Shown here piece by piece: positions 36,977 to 45,407 of a DNA stretch of 64,000 nucleotides; the stretch's first letter is position 1, and each line of letters starts with the position of its first letter. The notes below the pieces were generated by a model, which worked only from the letters and a program-made list of their open reading frames with translations, was not told the origin of the DNA and ran no database searches. The stretch is from positions 868,001-932,000 of the forward strand of contig JAWLGZ010000001.1 in NCBI GenBank assembly GCA_041690635.1. Reading direction: 5' to 3'. This DNA is from JAWLGZ01 sp041690635. GTDB lineage: Bacteria > Pseudomonadota > Gammaproteobacteria > Thiohalomonadales > Thiohalomonadaceae. The translations under genes and the position numbers were made by a program.

Positions 36977-38125
36977 ATGCCGCTCCCCGACTACACTGCC
37001 AGCGTCCTCAACGTGGTCGCCTCGGTAGCCGACGCATTCGGCGTTGAACCCACTGTTGCGCCCCTGGCCGACCTGCCGGCAGAGCGGTTGCGTGGCCGTC
37101 CGGTGGTGATGCTGCTGGTGGATGGCCTGGGTCACGAGTTTCTCAGCCGCCACCCCGACTCGTTTCTCGCGCGCCACCTGAGCAGCCGGCTCACCTCGGT
37201 GTTTCCCTCCACCACCGCCACTGTCATCACCTCCCTCAGCACCGGTGTGCCGCCGCGCCGCCACGCGATCACCGGCTGGTTCACCTGGCTGCGCGAGTTG
37301 GGCAGTGTGGCGGCGGTACTGCCGTTCCGTTCCCGCCATGGTGGTTCCGCCCCCTTCAGTGCCGGCGGTATCTCACCGCGCGATATCGTCGGTGCGCCTC
37401 CGCTGACCGAGCGTCTGGCAGTGGAGAGTCACGTGATCAGTCCGAATGAGATCATCGATTCCGATTACAGTCGGGCGATGACACCGGCCTGTACCCGGCA
37501 CGGCCATCGGGGGTTGGCCGACCTGTTCGGCCGGCTGCACGAGCTGGTCGCCGAGGGGGAGGAGCGCTACATCTTCGCCTACTGGACCGAGATCGACAGC
37601 CTGGCCCACCATGAGGGGGCCAACAGTGTCCAGGCGGTGGAACGGTTTCGTGCCTTTGACGCGGCCCTGGCCGAGTTCGCATCGGCCGCCCGCGGTTCGG
37701 GTGCGCTGTTAATGGTGACCGCCGATCACGGCCTGATCGACACGACTCCCGACCGCATCCTGCGCATCGAGGAACACCCACCGCTTGCCGACGCGCTTGC
37801 ACTGCCGCTGTGCGGCGAACCGCGCGCGGCGTTCTGTTATCTGAGACCCGGCCGACGGGCGGAGTTCGAGACCTACGCGGTCAACGAACTGGGCCACGCC
37901 TGCGAGTTGCGGCACAGCCAGGAGCTGGTCGAGGAGGGGTGGTTCGGGCCGGGCCCGACCGACCCGCGCCTTTTTGATCGCATCGGTGACGTGGCGCTGA
38001 TCATGAAGGAGAACTGGGTGATTCGGGACCGGCTATTGGGGGAGAAGCCGTTCTCGCAGGTGGGCGTTCACGGGGGGCTTGATGCGGCGGAGATGTACGT
38101 ACCGCTTGCCATTCTGGAGCTGTAG
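36977..38125 (+). CDS. Alkaline-phosphatase-superfamily phosphodiesterase/nucleotide pyrophosphatase-like protein
   Basis: 382 residues from the ATG at 36977 (GTG at 36974 also possible). Metal-binding start VVMLLVDGLGHEFL with Asp; nucleophile Thr in SVFPSTTATVITSLSTG, as in type I phosphodiesterase/NPP enzymes; later DSLAHHEG (Asp-x-x-x-His-x-x-Gly) and VTADHGLID metal ligands; a final His in VGVHGGLDAAEMYVP. No signal peptide is visible, so it is probably cytoplasmic. The substrate is unknown. The gene is monocistronic and divergent from the Sco operon. Confidence 0.82.
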   Translation: MPLPDYTASVLNVVASVADAFGVEPTVAPLADLPAERLRGRPVVMLLVDGLGHEFLSRHPDSFLARHLSSRLTSVFPSTTATVITSLSTGVPPRRHAITGWFTWLRELGSVAAVLPFRSRHGGSAPFSAGGISPRDIVGAPPLTERLAVESHVISPNEIIDSDYSRAMTPACTRHGHRGLADLFGRLHELVAEGEERYIFAYWTEIDSLAHHEGANSVQAVERFRAFDAALAEFASAARGSGALLMVTADHGLIDTTPDRILRIEEHPPLADALALPLCGEPRAAFCYLRPGRRAEFETYAVNELGHACELRHSQELVEEGWFGPGPTDPRLFDRIGDVALIMKENWVIRDRLLGEKPFSQVGVHGGLDAAEMYVPLAILEL

Positions 38126-38162
38126 GGGGGGTGCAACCAGAAAAGCCGAGAGCTGCTGTCTC

Positions 38163-38240
38163 GTGTAGGAGCGACGGAAATCGCGAGTAGGGCGGTGTGC
38201 CGTCGCCCGACGCTATCGCGGCTTCCGCCGCTCCTACAGG
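38163..38240. repeat. REP-like inverted repeat pair
   Basis: GTGTAGGAGCGACGG...TCGCGA at the left faces TCGCGGCTTCCGCCGCTCCTACAGG at the right, giving a large palindromic unit between two convergent genes. Related to the 17860 repeat by the GTAGGAGC core. Confidence 0.6.
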
Positions 38241-38244
38241 TGCT

Positions 38245-38934
38245 TTACGGCAGGATGACCGAGAAGCGGCCACCGCCGATAGGGCTGTCGTTGGCCAGCT
38301 CGATGCGGCCATACCGCCCCTGATTTTCGTGCGACTCCGCCACTTTGGTGCAGAAGTAGAGCCCGAGCCCGGTGTGACCCTTGCGAAAATCCACTTCCGT
38401 CTGTTCACGGCCGACCACCTCCAGCATTCGCTCCGGGAAGCCGGGTCCGTTGTCCTCGATGCGAAGGTCGAGCATGCCATCGCGCACCGACGCGGAGAGC
38501 CGGATGCGATCGCGGGTGTAACGCATGGCATTGTTGATGACGTTGTTCACCACGCCCGCGCTCAGATCCCGGTCGAAGAACCAGTAGAGATCGTCGTCGC
38601 ACTCGATCTCAATCCCGATCCCCTTGTAGTCGATGAGCGGCTTGTTGAGCAGATAGCACTCCTCCAGGAACTCGGCAACGGGAAGCTCCGAGATATTCTG
38701 CAGATGGCGTCCGTTCTCCAGTTTGTAGAGGGTGAGCAACTGCACCAGATTGTCGTTGACCCGGCGCGCCTCATACTGGAGCTGCGCCACCTGCTCGGCG
38801 CTACAGTTGCAGTTTCCGGCCTTGAGATCGACGATCTGATCCAGCGAGTTCAATACCATCCCGAGCGAGTTTTTCATGTCGTGAATGGTGGACGCGAGCA
38901 CGGCGGAGAAATCAAGCTGGCCCTGTTCTGACAT
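38245..38934 (-). CDS. Soluble sensor histidine kinase
   Basis: 229 residues, start with AGAAGG-like site. His18 in STIHDMKNSLGMVLNSLDQI is the phospho-acceptor H-box; N-box VVNNVINNAMRYT, and G boxes DNGPGFPE and GHTGLGLYF follow. No sensor or membrane region: the kinase core starts almost at residue 1. A cysteine pair CNC near 42-44 could be redox or metal sensitive but this is speculation. It follows the receiver-TPR gene by 17 bases and probably works with it. Confidence 0.88.
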   Translation of the reverse strand: MSEQGQLDFSAVLASTIHDMKNSLGMVLNSLDQIVDLKAGNCNCSAEQVAQLQYEARRVNDNLVQLLTLYKLENGRHLQNISELPVAEFLEECYLLNKPLIDYKGIGIEIECDDDLYWFFDRDLSAGVVNNVINNAMRYTRDRIRLSASVRDGMLDLRIEDNGPGFPERMLEVVGREQTEVDFRKGHTGLGLYFCTKVAESHENQGRYGRIELANDSPIGGGRFSVILP

Positions 38935-38951
38935 GCAACTTCTCCTTCCGG

Positions 38952-40559
38952 TCAGGCCGCGCTGCTGGCGGCGACGCGTTCAAAGACACCCATCAACTTC
39001 TGCAGCTTGCTGTCACTCGGGTCCACGGCCTTGACCCGGTCCAGATACTGGCGGGTGAGTTGCAGGTAACGCTCATCCCGTCCCCGTTTCTGCATGAAGA
39101 TGAGCATCGCCTGGGCGGTGTTGAGGTTAACGGTGCGGTTGTGCGGCATCGAGCCAACCGCCTCTTCGAACAGTTGCAACGCCTTCTCGAGCTTCCCCTC
39201 CTTGACCAGCCGCACCCCCTCGTTATTGAGGTGTGCCACCTCACGGGTGGTGGCCGCGATCAGCTCCCGCCCTTCGTCCTCCAATCCGACGTCGGCGAAG
39301 ATCTCCTGCGCAGCCCCGAGGACCGCCTCCTCCTCATGATTATTGCGGACCACGTCCTGTATCAGGGCCAGGCCTTTCTCCTTTTCACCAAACAGCAGAC
39401 ATGCCTTGGCCATATCCAGAGCGACATCGGTGCCGGCCCCGCCGCCTGTGGCCTCGAATAGCGTGGCGGCTTCATCGAAGGCCTTTTTGGCGTCGTTCTC
39501 GCGTCCCTGGTCGCGCAGCACCAGTCCCTCCACCACCGTCGTCTCAAGCAACGCCTTTTCGTCGCCGCGAAACTCCTTGCGCGCCGCGTCGAGGGTCTTG
39601 ATGGCGTCCTTTCCAGAGCCGTTCTTCGACAACACCTTGGCCAACCGGGTGTAGTGGCCCGGCTTCCTGAATACCGATTCGCGACCGAGGTTGACGGTCT
39701 TGCGAAAGGCGTTTTCGGCGGCATCGAAATCGGCGTTCCTGAACGCCAGGTCACCGAGTGCCTGCTGGCGCAGTATCGCCTTGGGCGAGAGTTGGGCCGC
39801 GTTGGCCAGCACCTCCTGCGCCCGTTTAGTGTCACCGAGCCTTTCCAGCGATTTGGCCAGCCAGTCGTGAGCTTCCATCTGGGTGCGCTGCTGATCGACA
39901 ATCTCCTGAAAGATGTCACGCGCCTCTGCATAGCGCCCCTGCTTGAAGCGGACCTGACCGAGCCCGACCTTGGCCCACGGCACCTCCCGCACGGCAAGGA
40001 TGGCCGCATAAACCTTTTCCGCCTCCTCCAGATCACCCGTACGCAGGCAGAGCTCGGCCTTGAGCTTCATGAACTCGGAAAGGTTTTTTGGCTTTTTCGC
40101 GATGCGCTCCTCGCACAGCGAGATGCCTCGACGCAGTTCCCCTTTCTGCACCGCCGCCTCGATTTGATCGAAGTCCGCCTTACGGGCGAGCAGCTTGTCC
40201 AGTCGGCTGCGCAGCAGATCCTTATTGAACGGTTTGGTGAGATAGTCATCCGGCTTGTACTCCATCGCACCCATGACCATTTCCACCGTGTTTTCGGCGG
40301 TTATCATGACGAATACGGTGGAGTAGCCAATCAGGTTGCGGTGCTTCGCCTCTTCCAGCACCTGCTGGCCGTCCTTGCCCTCGCCCAGGTTGTAGTCGCA
40401 GAGGACGATGTCGTATGCGCGTCGGGCGAGCTGGTCCAGCGCACCCTTGCCATCAGTGGCGGTATCGATCTCGGAAAAACCGATCGACTGCAGCATCTGC
40501 TTCAGCGTGCTGCGCATCTGCGAGAAATCATCGATGACCAGGATCTTTTTGGGACTCAT
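38952..40559 (-). CDS. Response regulator receiver domain fused to TPR repeats
   Basis: 535 residues from the ATG at 40559 (24-residue extension rejected, as the receiver core begins MSPKKILVIDD). CheY-like domain 1-125 with acid pocket Asp10/Asp11, phospho-acceptor Asp55 (VLCDYNLGEG) and Lys109 (TKPF). Residues 130-530 hold tandem TPR-like helix pairs (LEEAEKVYAAILA, YAEARDIFQEIVD, FDAAENAFRKTV and others). There is no DNA-binding domain, so output must be by protein interaction. Together with the following kinase it forms an atypical two-component pair. Confidence 0.9.
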   Translation of the reverse strand: MSPKKILVIDDFSQMRSTLKQMLQSIGFSEIDTATDGKGALDQLARRAYDIVLCDYNLGEGKDGQQVLEEAKHRNLIGYSTVFVMITAENTVEMVMGAMEYKPDDYLTKPFNKDLLRSRLDKLLARKADFDQIEAAVQKGELRRGISLCEERIAKKPKNLSEFMKLKAELCLRTGDLEEAEKVYAAILAVREVPWAKVGLGQVRFKQGRYAEARDIFQEIVDQQRTQMEAHDWLAKSLERLGDTKRAQEVLANAAQLSPKAILRQQALGDLAFRNADFDAAENAFRKTVNLGRESVFRKPGHYTRLAKVLSKNGSGKDAIKTLDAARKEFRGDEKALLETTVVEGLVLRDQGRENDAKKAFDEAATLFEATGGGAGTDVALDMAKACLLFGEKEKGLALIQDVVRNNHEEEAVLGAAQEIFADVGLEDEGRELIAATTREVAHLNNEGVRLVKEGKLEKALQLFEEAVGSMPHNRTVNLNTAQAMLIFMQKRGRDERYLQLTRQYLDRVKAVDPSDSKLQKLMGVFERVAASSAA

Positions 40560-40888
40560 GATGGGAACTTCGCTGGCGGCACGCCCCCGGATTTCCCGCG
40601 AGATCCTTGCCGAGGGCATGCGCATATTCAAAGAAAAGCACGGCGGTCATTCCCGACCAGCCCACGCATGTCAAAGACGCACAAAGCGTTCGAGAGACAG
40701 CACGTTACGACATCTTCGGGCACGATGACAACTGAACCCCTCGTCTTTTCATGGCCTTTGTGAGAATACCTCTCCTTCATTGCGGATTTGCGAATCCAGT
40801 CCTTGCGGAGTAGCACAAACCCATCACCTGATCCGGGGCCGCCCGCAATGGCTACCTTTATCGTCGAAGTCACAGGCATCGGAACGCC
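40560..40888. other. Intergenic stretch without a gene
   Basis: About 330 bases. It contains a GC-poorer patch around 40640-40780 with CGGTCATTCCCGACC, GACGCACAAAGCG and TCTTTTCATGGCCTTTGTGAGAATAC, which look like decayed copies of common intergenic repeats. The frame antisense to it has unnatural composition. Promoters for the SET gene (plus) and the receiver-TPR gene (minus) should lie here; none is clear. Confidence 0.4.
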
Positions 40889-41203
40889 ATGAATACCGAA
40901 CAGCGGGTCTATGTTGCGCCGTCGGCCATTCACGGCCGCGGACTGTTTGCACGGGTGCGGGTGGCGCGTGGGGAGTACATCGGGACCTATGAAGGGCCAC
41001 CGGCAAAGCGGGACGGCAAGTATGTCCTCTGGCTCTATGAGGGGGATGCCGTGATCTCCGGCCGCCGGGGTTTGAATGTACTGCGCTACCTCAACCACAG
41101 CGAGCGTCCCAATGCGCAGTTCGCCGGCTTCGACCTCTATGCCAGAAAGGCGATCCGGCCTGGCGAGGAGATCACGATCAATTATCACCCGATCAGCGTG
41201 TGA
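40889..41203 (+). CDS. Minimal SET-domain protein
   Basis: 104 residues, almost exactly one SET domain. SAIHGRGLFARVRVARGEYIGTYEG is the N-terminal SET motif, LRYLNHSERPNAQF corresponds to the S-adenosylmethionine-binding NH motif, and GEEITINY is the C-terminal catalytic-Tyr motif. SET enzymes methylate protein lysines; bacterial clients are mostly unknown. It lacks the post-SET Cys zinc cluster. Genes on both sides point toward or away from it, so it is monocistronic. Confidence 0.82.
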   Translation: MNTEQRVYVAPSAIHGRGLFARVRVARGEYIGTYEGPPAKRDGKYVLWLYEGDAVISGRRGLNVLRYLNHSERPNAQFAGFDLYARKAIRPGEEITINYHPISV

Positions 41204-41230
41204 AGCGGGTCACTGTATCCCACGCCCGGC

Positions 41231-41740
41231 TCACTGCTGGCGCAGTGTGAGTGTATCGCCGCGTTGGGTGAATTCCAGGTGCTTGAGAAAACTCATGCCG
41301 AGCAGGGCGACCTCCCCCTCCATGCCCGGATTGATCGAGGCGCGCACGTCCCGCAGCACGATGTCACCGAGCGACACCTCACCGATCCGTGTCGCGTAGC
41401 CGATGACCTTGCCGTTAGCGGTCTCATAGGGGATCGGGGCGCCGTGGCGCAGTCCCAGTGACGCCGCGAGCCCCAGCGGCACCGACACGTCGGTCGCACC
41501 GGTGTCGAGCATGAAGGTGACCGGTGTGCCCTCGATGGTCCCGGTGGCCACATAGTGGCCGTAGCGGTTGCGTTGGAGCACCACCTCGCGGACACCATCC
41601 GCACCGATGCGGGACTCGACGCGGCTATTGGGATTCTCCTGCCCGTCGAGCCAGCCGCCGAAGGACCAGGTCAGCAGGGCGAGCAGCAGGATCCACATGC
41701 CGGCAATCATGCCGCCGCCCAGCTTGCGGGTGTCGCTCAC
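41231..41740 (-). CDS. Membrane-anchored retropepsin-like aspartic protease (clan AA, TIGR02281 type)
   Basis: 169 residues. One N-terminal membrane helix (about 10-30) then a periplasmic single-domain retropepsin fold with the catalytic motif MLDTGATDVSVP (Asp79) and a C-terminal LLGMSFLKHLEF hydrophobic motif. Such proteases work as homodimers. Last of four minus-strand genes joined by ATGA overlaps (42715 to 41231). Confidence 0.85.
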   Translation of the reverse strand: MSDTRKLGGGMIAGMWILLLALLTWSFGGWLDGQENPNSRVESRIGADGVREVVLQRNRYGHYVATGTIEGTPVTFMLDTGATDVSVPLGLAASLGLRHGAPIPYETANGKVIGYATRIGEVSLGDIVLRDVRASINPGMEGEVALLGMSFLKHLEFTQRGDTLTLRQQ

Positions 41741-42123
41741 CGGCGCGCACCTCGCAGTGCCGCCTCCACGGCCGCCTCGTCCACCGGCAGCGGGAGCGCG
41801 GTAAAGCCGGGAAAACGGACACGCAGCTTGTCGACGGCCGACGCCGCTTCCGGGGGATAGAGCACCACTACGCGCACCTCGGGCAGACGCTGCACCGCCG
41901 CCAGCAGGGATTCGAGGCTGCCGGTACGATCACGAAAGTCGCTCTGGGGATAGAAATCGGCGACGACGGCGGCGGGCGGCCGTTGCCGCATCACGCTCTG
42001 CGCCTTGCGGCCGCTGGTCACCACGACCGGATCAAAACCGAGTCGCCGGTAAAGGAGGCTGAAATCGGGATACCCCCCCACCTCCACGAATGAAAGCAGA
42101 ACGGGTGCCGGGTTTTTATTCAT
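41737..42123 (-). CDS. Degenerate receiver-like protein of unknown function
   Basis: 128 residues from the ATG at 42123 (the longer frame overlaps the neighbour). Alternating strands and helices (PVVVTSG, AAVVADFYPQSDF, VRVVVLYPP, FTALPLPVDEAAVEAAL) follow the CheY-like order, with Asp in VVADFY at the phospho-acceptor position, but the acidic N-terminal pair and the conserved Lys are missing. Overlaps the protease gene by four bases. Confidence 0.65.
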   Translation of the reverse strand: MNKNPAPVLLSFVEVGGYPDFSLLYRRLGFDPVVVTSGRKAQSVMRQRPPAAVVADFYPQSDFRDRTGSLESLLAAVQRLPEVRVVVLYPPEAASAVDKLRVRFPGFTALPLPVDEAAVEAALRGARR

Positions 42124-42311
42124 CAGACCATTGCGATAAGAAAGATCACGAACAGCACCACCAGGGCGATCGGGATCAGGACCGCGCGCCAATCCTTCTC
42201 CGCCTCGCGGCTCTGCCGGATGGCGCCTTTCAGGCCGGGGCCGAGCCACAGCAGGAGCAGCACGGCGAGAATTCCGAGCAGGATTTGCTCCCAGGTGGCG
42301 AGCGGTTCCAT
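42123..42311 (-). CDS. Small two-helix membrane protein
   Basis: 62 residues: helix about 9-30 (LLGILAVLLLLWLGPGLKGAI), a charged turn (RQSREAEKDWR), and helix about 42-61. Its start overlaps the stop of the Sel1-like gene (one base) and its stop overlaps the next start (ATGA), which argues that it is translated. Family not recognised. Confidence 0.65.
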   Translation of the reverse strand: MEPLATWEQILLGILAVLLLLWLGPGLKGAIRQSREAEKDWRAVLIPIALVVLFVIFLIAMV

Positions 42312-42715
42312 CAGCAGTCGTCCTCAACATTCTGTGCACGGGCCAGCTCGGCCGAGCGGTTCATCCAGAAAAGGGCGCGCGCCTCGTCGCGCGGTACACC
42401 GACACCGCTAAGGTACATGTTCCCCAAATCGATCGCGGCCTGGCGCCAGCCGTTGTCCGCCGCGCGCTCCAGCCAGTGCAGTGCCCGCGCCGGATCCATC
42501 CCGACTCCGTCGCCCAGGGAGAGCCTGAAGCCGAGACGGTATTGCGCCTCCGCCACGCCGCTTTCGGCGACCCTCTCCAGTAGAGCAATCGCTTCTTGCG
42601 TATCGCCCCGCTCGAACGCCGCGTCAACCTCCGCCATCCCCGCTTTCTCCGCAAGAAGTGGCGGCGCAGTGATGAATAGCAAGGCCAGCAGGCTGTAACC
42701 GATGGTTTTTCGCAT
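42311..42715 (-). CDS. Secreted Sel1/TPR-like repeat protein
   Basis: 134 residues with a signal peptide (about 1-22, ends LLAE). Two to three Sel1-like repeats: AEAQYRLGFRLSLGDGVGMDPARALHWLERAA and RQAAIDLGNMYLSGVGVPRDEARALFWMNRSA. Ends in EDDC. First gene of the four-gene operon; probably a periplasmic protein-interaction scaffold for the membrane protease. Confidence 0.82.
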   Translation of the reverse strand: MRKTIGYSLLALLFITAPPLLAEKAGMAEVDAAFERGDTQEAIALLERVAESGVAEAQYRLGFRLSLGDGVGMDPARALHWLERAADNGWRQAAIDLGNMYLSGVGVPRDEARALFWMNRSAELARAQNVEDDC

Positions 42716-42795
42716 CCGGCGATTCTAACACCACCCATCTGCCAACCGGGACCGCAGCTAATCTTAGATGAGGGAGACCATTGAGGAGCTACGCG

Positions 42796-43164
42796 ATGGC
42801 CGGACGCACGCAACAGGACGGGAACGGTGAGGACCAGGTGATGGCGCTCTTCCTCAAGGCCATCGAAACCGTGGGCGGCAGCGGCTCGCTGGTGAGCGGG
42901 CGCCGCATGGATTGGCTCCCGGACCTGATGCAGGCGTCCTATATCATCGTTCTGCAGGAGGAGCGGCATCACTCCCCGGAGACAATCGCGGACGAAGTGG
43001 GCGTCACCATGGAGACCATCGAGAGCGTCCTCAGCGCGCCGACGGAGAGCGCCATCGAACGGCTGAAGAACGAACCACCGGACGAGCAGGCGGAGCGGGA
43101 GTATGTGGCGGGGGGCGTGGCGCGCCTCGCCTGGCAGGACCTGCAGGCACACCACCCCCATTGA
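42796..43164 (+). CDS. Small putative regulatory protein
   Basis: 122 residues from the ATG at 42796 (GAGGAG seven bases upstream; the TTG at 42781 overlaps that site). The segment FLKAIETVGGSGSLVSGRRMDWLPDLMQASYIIVL followed by SPETIADEVGVTMETIESVL resembles a helix-turn-helix regulatory domain seen in small proteins of thermophiles and proteobacteria. The family is not certain. Convergent with the EnvZ-like kinase (15-base gap). Confidence 0.6.
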   Translation: MAGRTQQDGNGEDQVMALFLKAIETVGGSGSLVSGRRMDWLPDLMQASYIIVLQEERHHSPETIADEVGVTMETIESVLSAPTESAIERLKNEPPDEQAEREYVAGGVARLAWQDLQAHHPH

Positions 43165-43179
43165 GGTGGGCTCGATACC

Positions 43180-44511
43180 TCACTGCCCGGGATGGTTGCC
43201 GGAGACGGGGATCTCCAGCCTGGCACACAGACCGCCGCTCCTGCGCGCCAGCAGTTCGATACGCCAGCCGTTGGCACGCGCCAGTTGGCGGGCGATGGCC
43301 AGCCCCAGCCCGCTCCCCCCGGTCTGGCTGCTTCGCGAGTGCTCGATGCGGTAAAAGGGCTGAAATACCAGCTCGACCTGCTCCTGCGGAATGCCCGGCC
43401 CGCGGTCCAGTATTTCGATCACCGTCCGCGCCTGTTCGCAGCGACAATCCACGACCACCGGGTCCCCCCCGCCGTAGCGCACGGCGTTCTGCAGCAGGTT
43501 GCCCAGGATGCGGCGCAGCGCCGTGGCGTGCACCAGCCGCGGACAGGGTGTGCAACCGGTCCAGCGCACATCGGCTCCGCCGCGCTGCGCCGAGTCGATC
43601 AGATCACGAAGCAGTGCACCGATATCCAGCTCCGCGCGGTTTTTCTCCTGCAGACCTCGCGCCACTTCGAGAAACTGGCCAATGAGCCCGTTCATCTGCT
43701 CTACATCCCGGGCAATCCCCGACACCAGTTTGTCGTCGGCCTGGTCAGGCAGCATGGCCAGCGCGAGCTGGATGCGCGCCAACGGGGTACGCAGGTCATG
43801 GGAGATGCCCGCAAGCAGGGTGGTCCGGTTGGTGAGCAGCTCCCGCACCTGCACCACCATGTCGTTGAAGCGGCGCGTCAGCAGCGCCAACTCCTCGGGC
43901 CCCTTCTCCGGCAGCGGCTCCGGCCACTGGCCACGACCGATGTGGCGTGCGGCTTGGGCCAGCCGTTCCATAGGCGCCGTCAACCGGCTCACCAGAATGA
44001 CCGAGGTGGCGAGAGTGACCAGCGACCCGACCAGGAGCACCAGGGCCACCGCCACCGGGATCTGCACACCGATCCGGCTGTGCGGAAAGCCGACCTGAAC
44101 CGTGCCGCCCTGCCCGTCGGGAACCTCCGTCCAGAGCCACAGTTCTTCGTCGTGATAGGAACGCCGCAGATCGATCGGTGAGTCGATCTGACGGCTGAGC
44201 GCCTGTTTGAGGAAATAGAAGTAGGGAAGCACCTCGTCAGCCGGTTCCAGCCCGCCCTGCGGCTCGCGAAGGGTCAGCCGGTAGCGATCCTGCAGCGACT
44301 GCCCGAAGCGGTAGCGTTCCTCTTCCGAACCTGCCGCCCACCGCTCCGCACTCGTGATCATCAGCGCCGCAAAATCCTCGGTGGCCCGCTCGCCGAGCGG
44401 CTTGAGCATGAAGTAACCGATGATCGACAGGGTAAAAAGCAGCACACCGGCGGAGACCACCCCGATGGTCACCAGGGTCTTGGCGAACAGTGTGCGGGGA
44501 CGCAGCGTCAT
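43180..44511 (-). CDS. EnvZ-like membrane sensor histidine kinase
   Basis: 443 residues. Two membrane helices (about 14-36 and 150-175) enclose a periplasmic domain of about 115 residues; a HAMP domain follows (176-230), then HisKA with His238 in ISHDLRTPLARIQLAL, the N-box LGNLLQNAVRYG and G boxes DRGPGIP and GSGLGLAIA. The periplasmic Trp/Tyr-rich region (SYHDEELWLWTEV) is like EnvZ. It overlaps the OmpR-like gene by four bases and pairs with it. Confidence 0.93.
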   Translation of the reverse strand: MTLRPRTLFAKTLVTIGVVSAGVLLFTLSIIGYFMLKPLGERATEDFAALMITSAERWAAGSEEERYRFGQSLQDRYRLTLREPQGGLEPADEVLPYFYFLKQALSRQIDSPIDLRRSYHDEELWLWTEVPDGQGGTVQVGFPHSRIGVQIPVAVALVLLVGSLVTLATSVILVSRLTAPMERLAQAARHIGRGQWPEPLPEKGPEELALLTRRFNDMVVQVRELLTNRTTLLAGISHDLRTPLARIQLALAMLPDQADDKLVSGIARDVEQMNGLIGQFLEVARGLQEKNRAELDIGALLRDLIDSAQRGGADVRWTGCTPCPRLVHATALRRILGNLLQNAVRYGGGDPVVVDCRCEQARTVIEILDRGPGIPQEQVELVFQPFYRIEHSRSSQTGGSGLGLAIARQLARANGWRIELLARRSGGLCARLEIPVSGNHPGQ

Positions 44512-45221
44512 GGCATCGGCGTGCCGGCCGGCGTGAAGAGATAGCCCTCACCCCATACGGTCCGGATATAGGCCGGCGCGGCAGGGTCCGGCTCGATCTT
44601 GCGCCGCAGGCGGGTCACACGGACATCGATACTGCGGTCGAACGGCTGGTGTTCATACCCTTTGAGAAGCTGCAGCAGGGTATCCCGGCTCAGGACACGA
44701 CCGGGATTCTCGGCCAGCACCTTGAGCAGGTGAAACTCGCCCGTGGTCAGCGCTACCTCGTGGCCATCCCTGATCAGTCGGTGGCCGGCAAGGTCCAGCG
44801 CGAAGGGACCGAAGGTGATTGAGGCGCGCGCGCTCCCCGCATCCGACGGGGCACGGCGCAGGACCGCGCGGATGCGGGCCAGCAGTTCACGGGGGTTGAA
44901 CGGCTTGGGGAGGTAGTCGTCGGCGCCCACCTCCAGTCCGACGATGCGATCGGTCTCCTCGCCACAGGCGGAGATCATGATCATGGGTGGACCATTACGT
45001 TCGCGCAGCCGTCGGGCCAGCCGCAACCCATCCTCGTCCGGCAGCATCAGGTCGAGGATCACCAGATCGATGCGGCCATTCTCAAACGCCCGATCCATCT
45101 CCCGCCCGTCCCCGGCCTCGGCAACGGTGAACCCATGCTGTTCCAGATAGCGGCGCAGCAATTCGCGCAGCTCACGATCGTCATCAACCACCAACAGTGT
45201 CTTTCGATGTGGCGGCTCCAT
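44508..45221 (-). CDS. OmpR-family response regulator
   Basis: 237 residues from the ATG at 45221 (28-residue extension rejected). Receiver with Asp13-Asp15 acid pocket, phospho-acceptor Asp57 (VILDLMLP) and Lys in LPKPFNPRELLARI; C-terminal winged helix (ALTTGEFHLLKVLAENPGRVLSRDTLL ... SIDVRVTRLRRKIEPDP ... RTVWGEGYLF). Transcribed with the EnvZ-like kinase. It is divergent from a FadL-type porin gene; a direct-repeat site lies between them. Confidence 0.93.
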   Translation of the reverse strand: MEPPHRKTLLVVDDDRELRELLRRYLEQHGFTVAEAGDGREMDRAFENGRIDLVILDLMLPDEDGLRLARRLRERNGPPMIMISACGEETDRIVGLEVGADDYLPKPFNPRELLARIRAVLRRAPSDAGSARASITFGPFALDLAGHRLIRDGHEVALTTGEFHLLKVLAENPGRVLSRDTLLQLLKGYEHQPFDRSIDVRVTRLRRKIEPDPAAPAYIRTVWGEGYLFTPAGTPMP

Positions 45222-45242
45222 GTGCTGCCCCCCAGGAATCAA

Positions 45243-45263
45243 TTTGAAACAGATTGTTACAAA
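45243..45263 (-). promoter_or_regulatory. OmpR-type direct-repeat binding site candidate
   Basis: Read on the minus strand, TGTAAC and TGTTTC start ten bases apart (complement of 45256-45261 and 45246-45251), the spacing used by OmpR-family dimers. The same bases also form a near-perfect dyad TTTGAAAC/GTTACAAA. It lies 22-43 bases upstream of the regulator start and 145 bases upstream of the FadL gene, so it could serve both. Confidence 0.45.
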
Positions 45264-45407
45264 ACCGGTGGCCGTGGAAATGGCCCAGAAAAACCTCTCC
45301 CCCACACTCTATGTGTCGCCATGGGCGATGGTGCGTCCGGCACCATTAAACCACACGTAGACCGGGCAGCGCCTTTCAAAAAAGGTACACACCAAAGAGG
45401 GGAGAAA

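Noticed and set aside
40628..41188. A 186-codon minus-strand frame over the SET gene and its upstream gap
   Set aside because: Half is the complement of the SET gene and the rest comes from decayed repeats; no domain.
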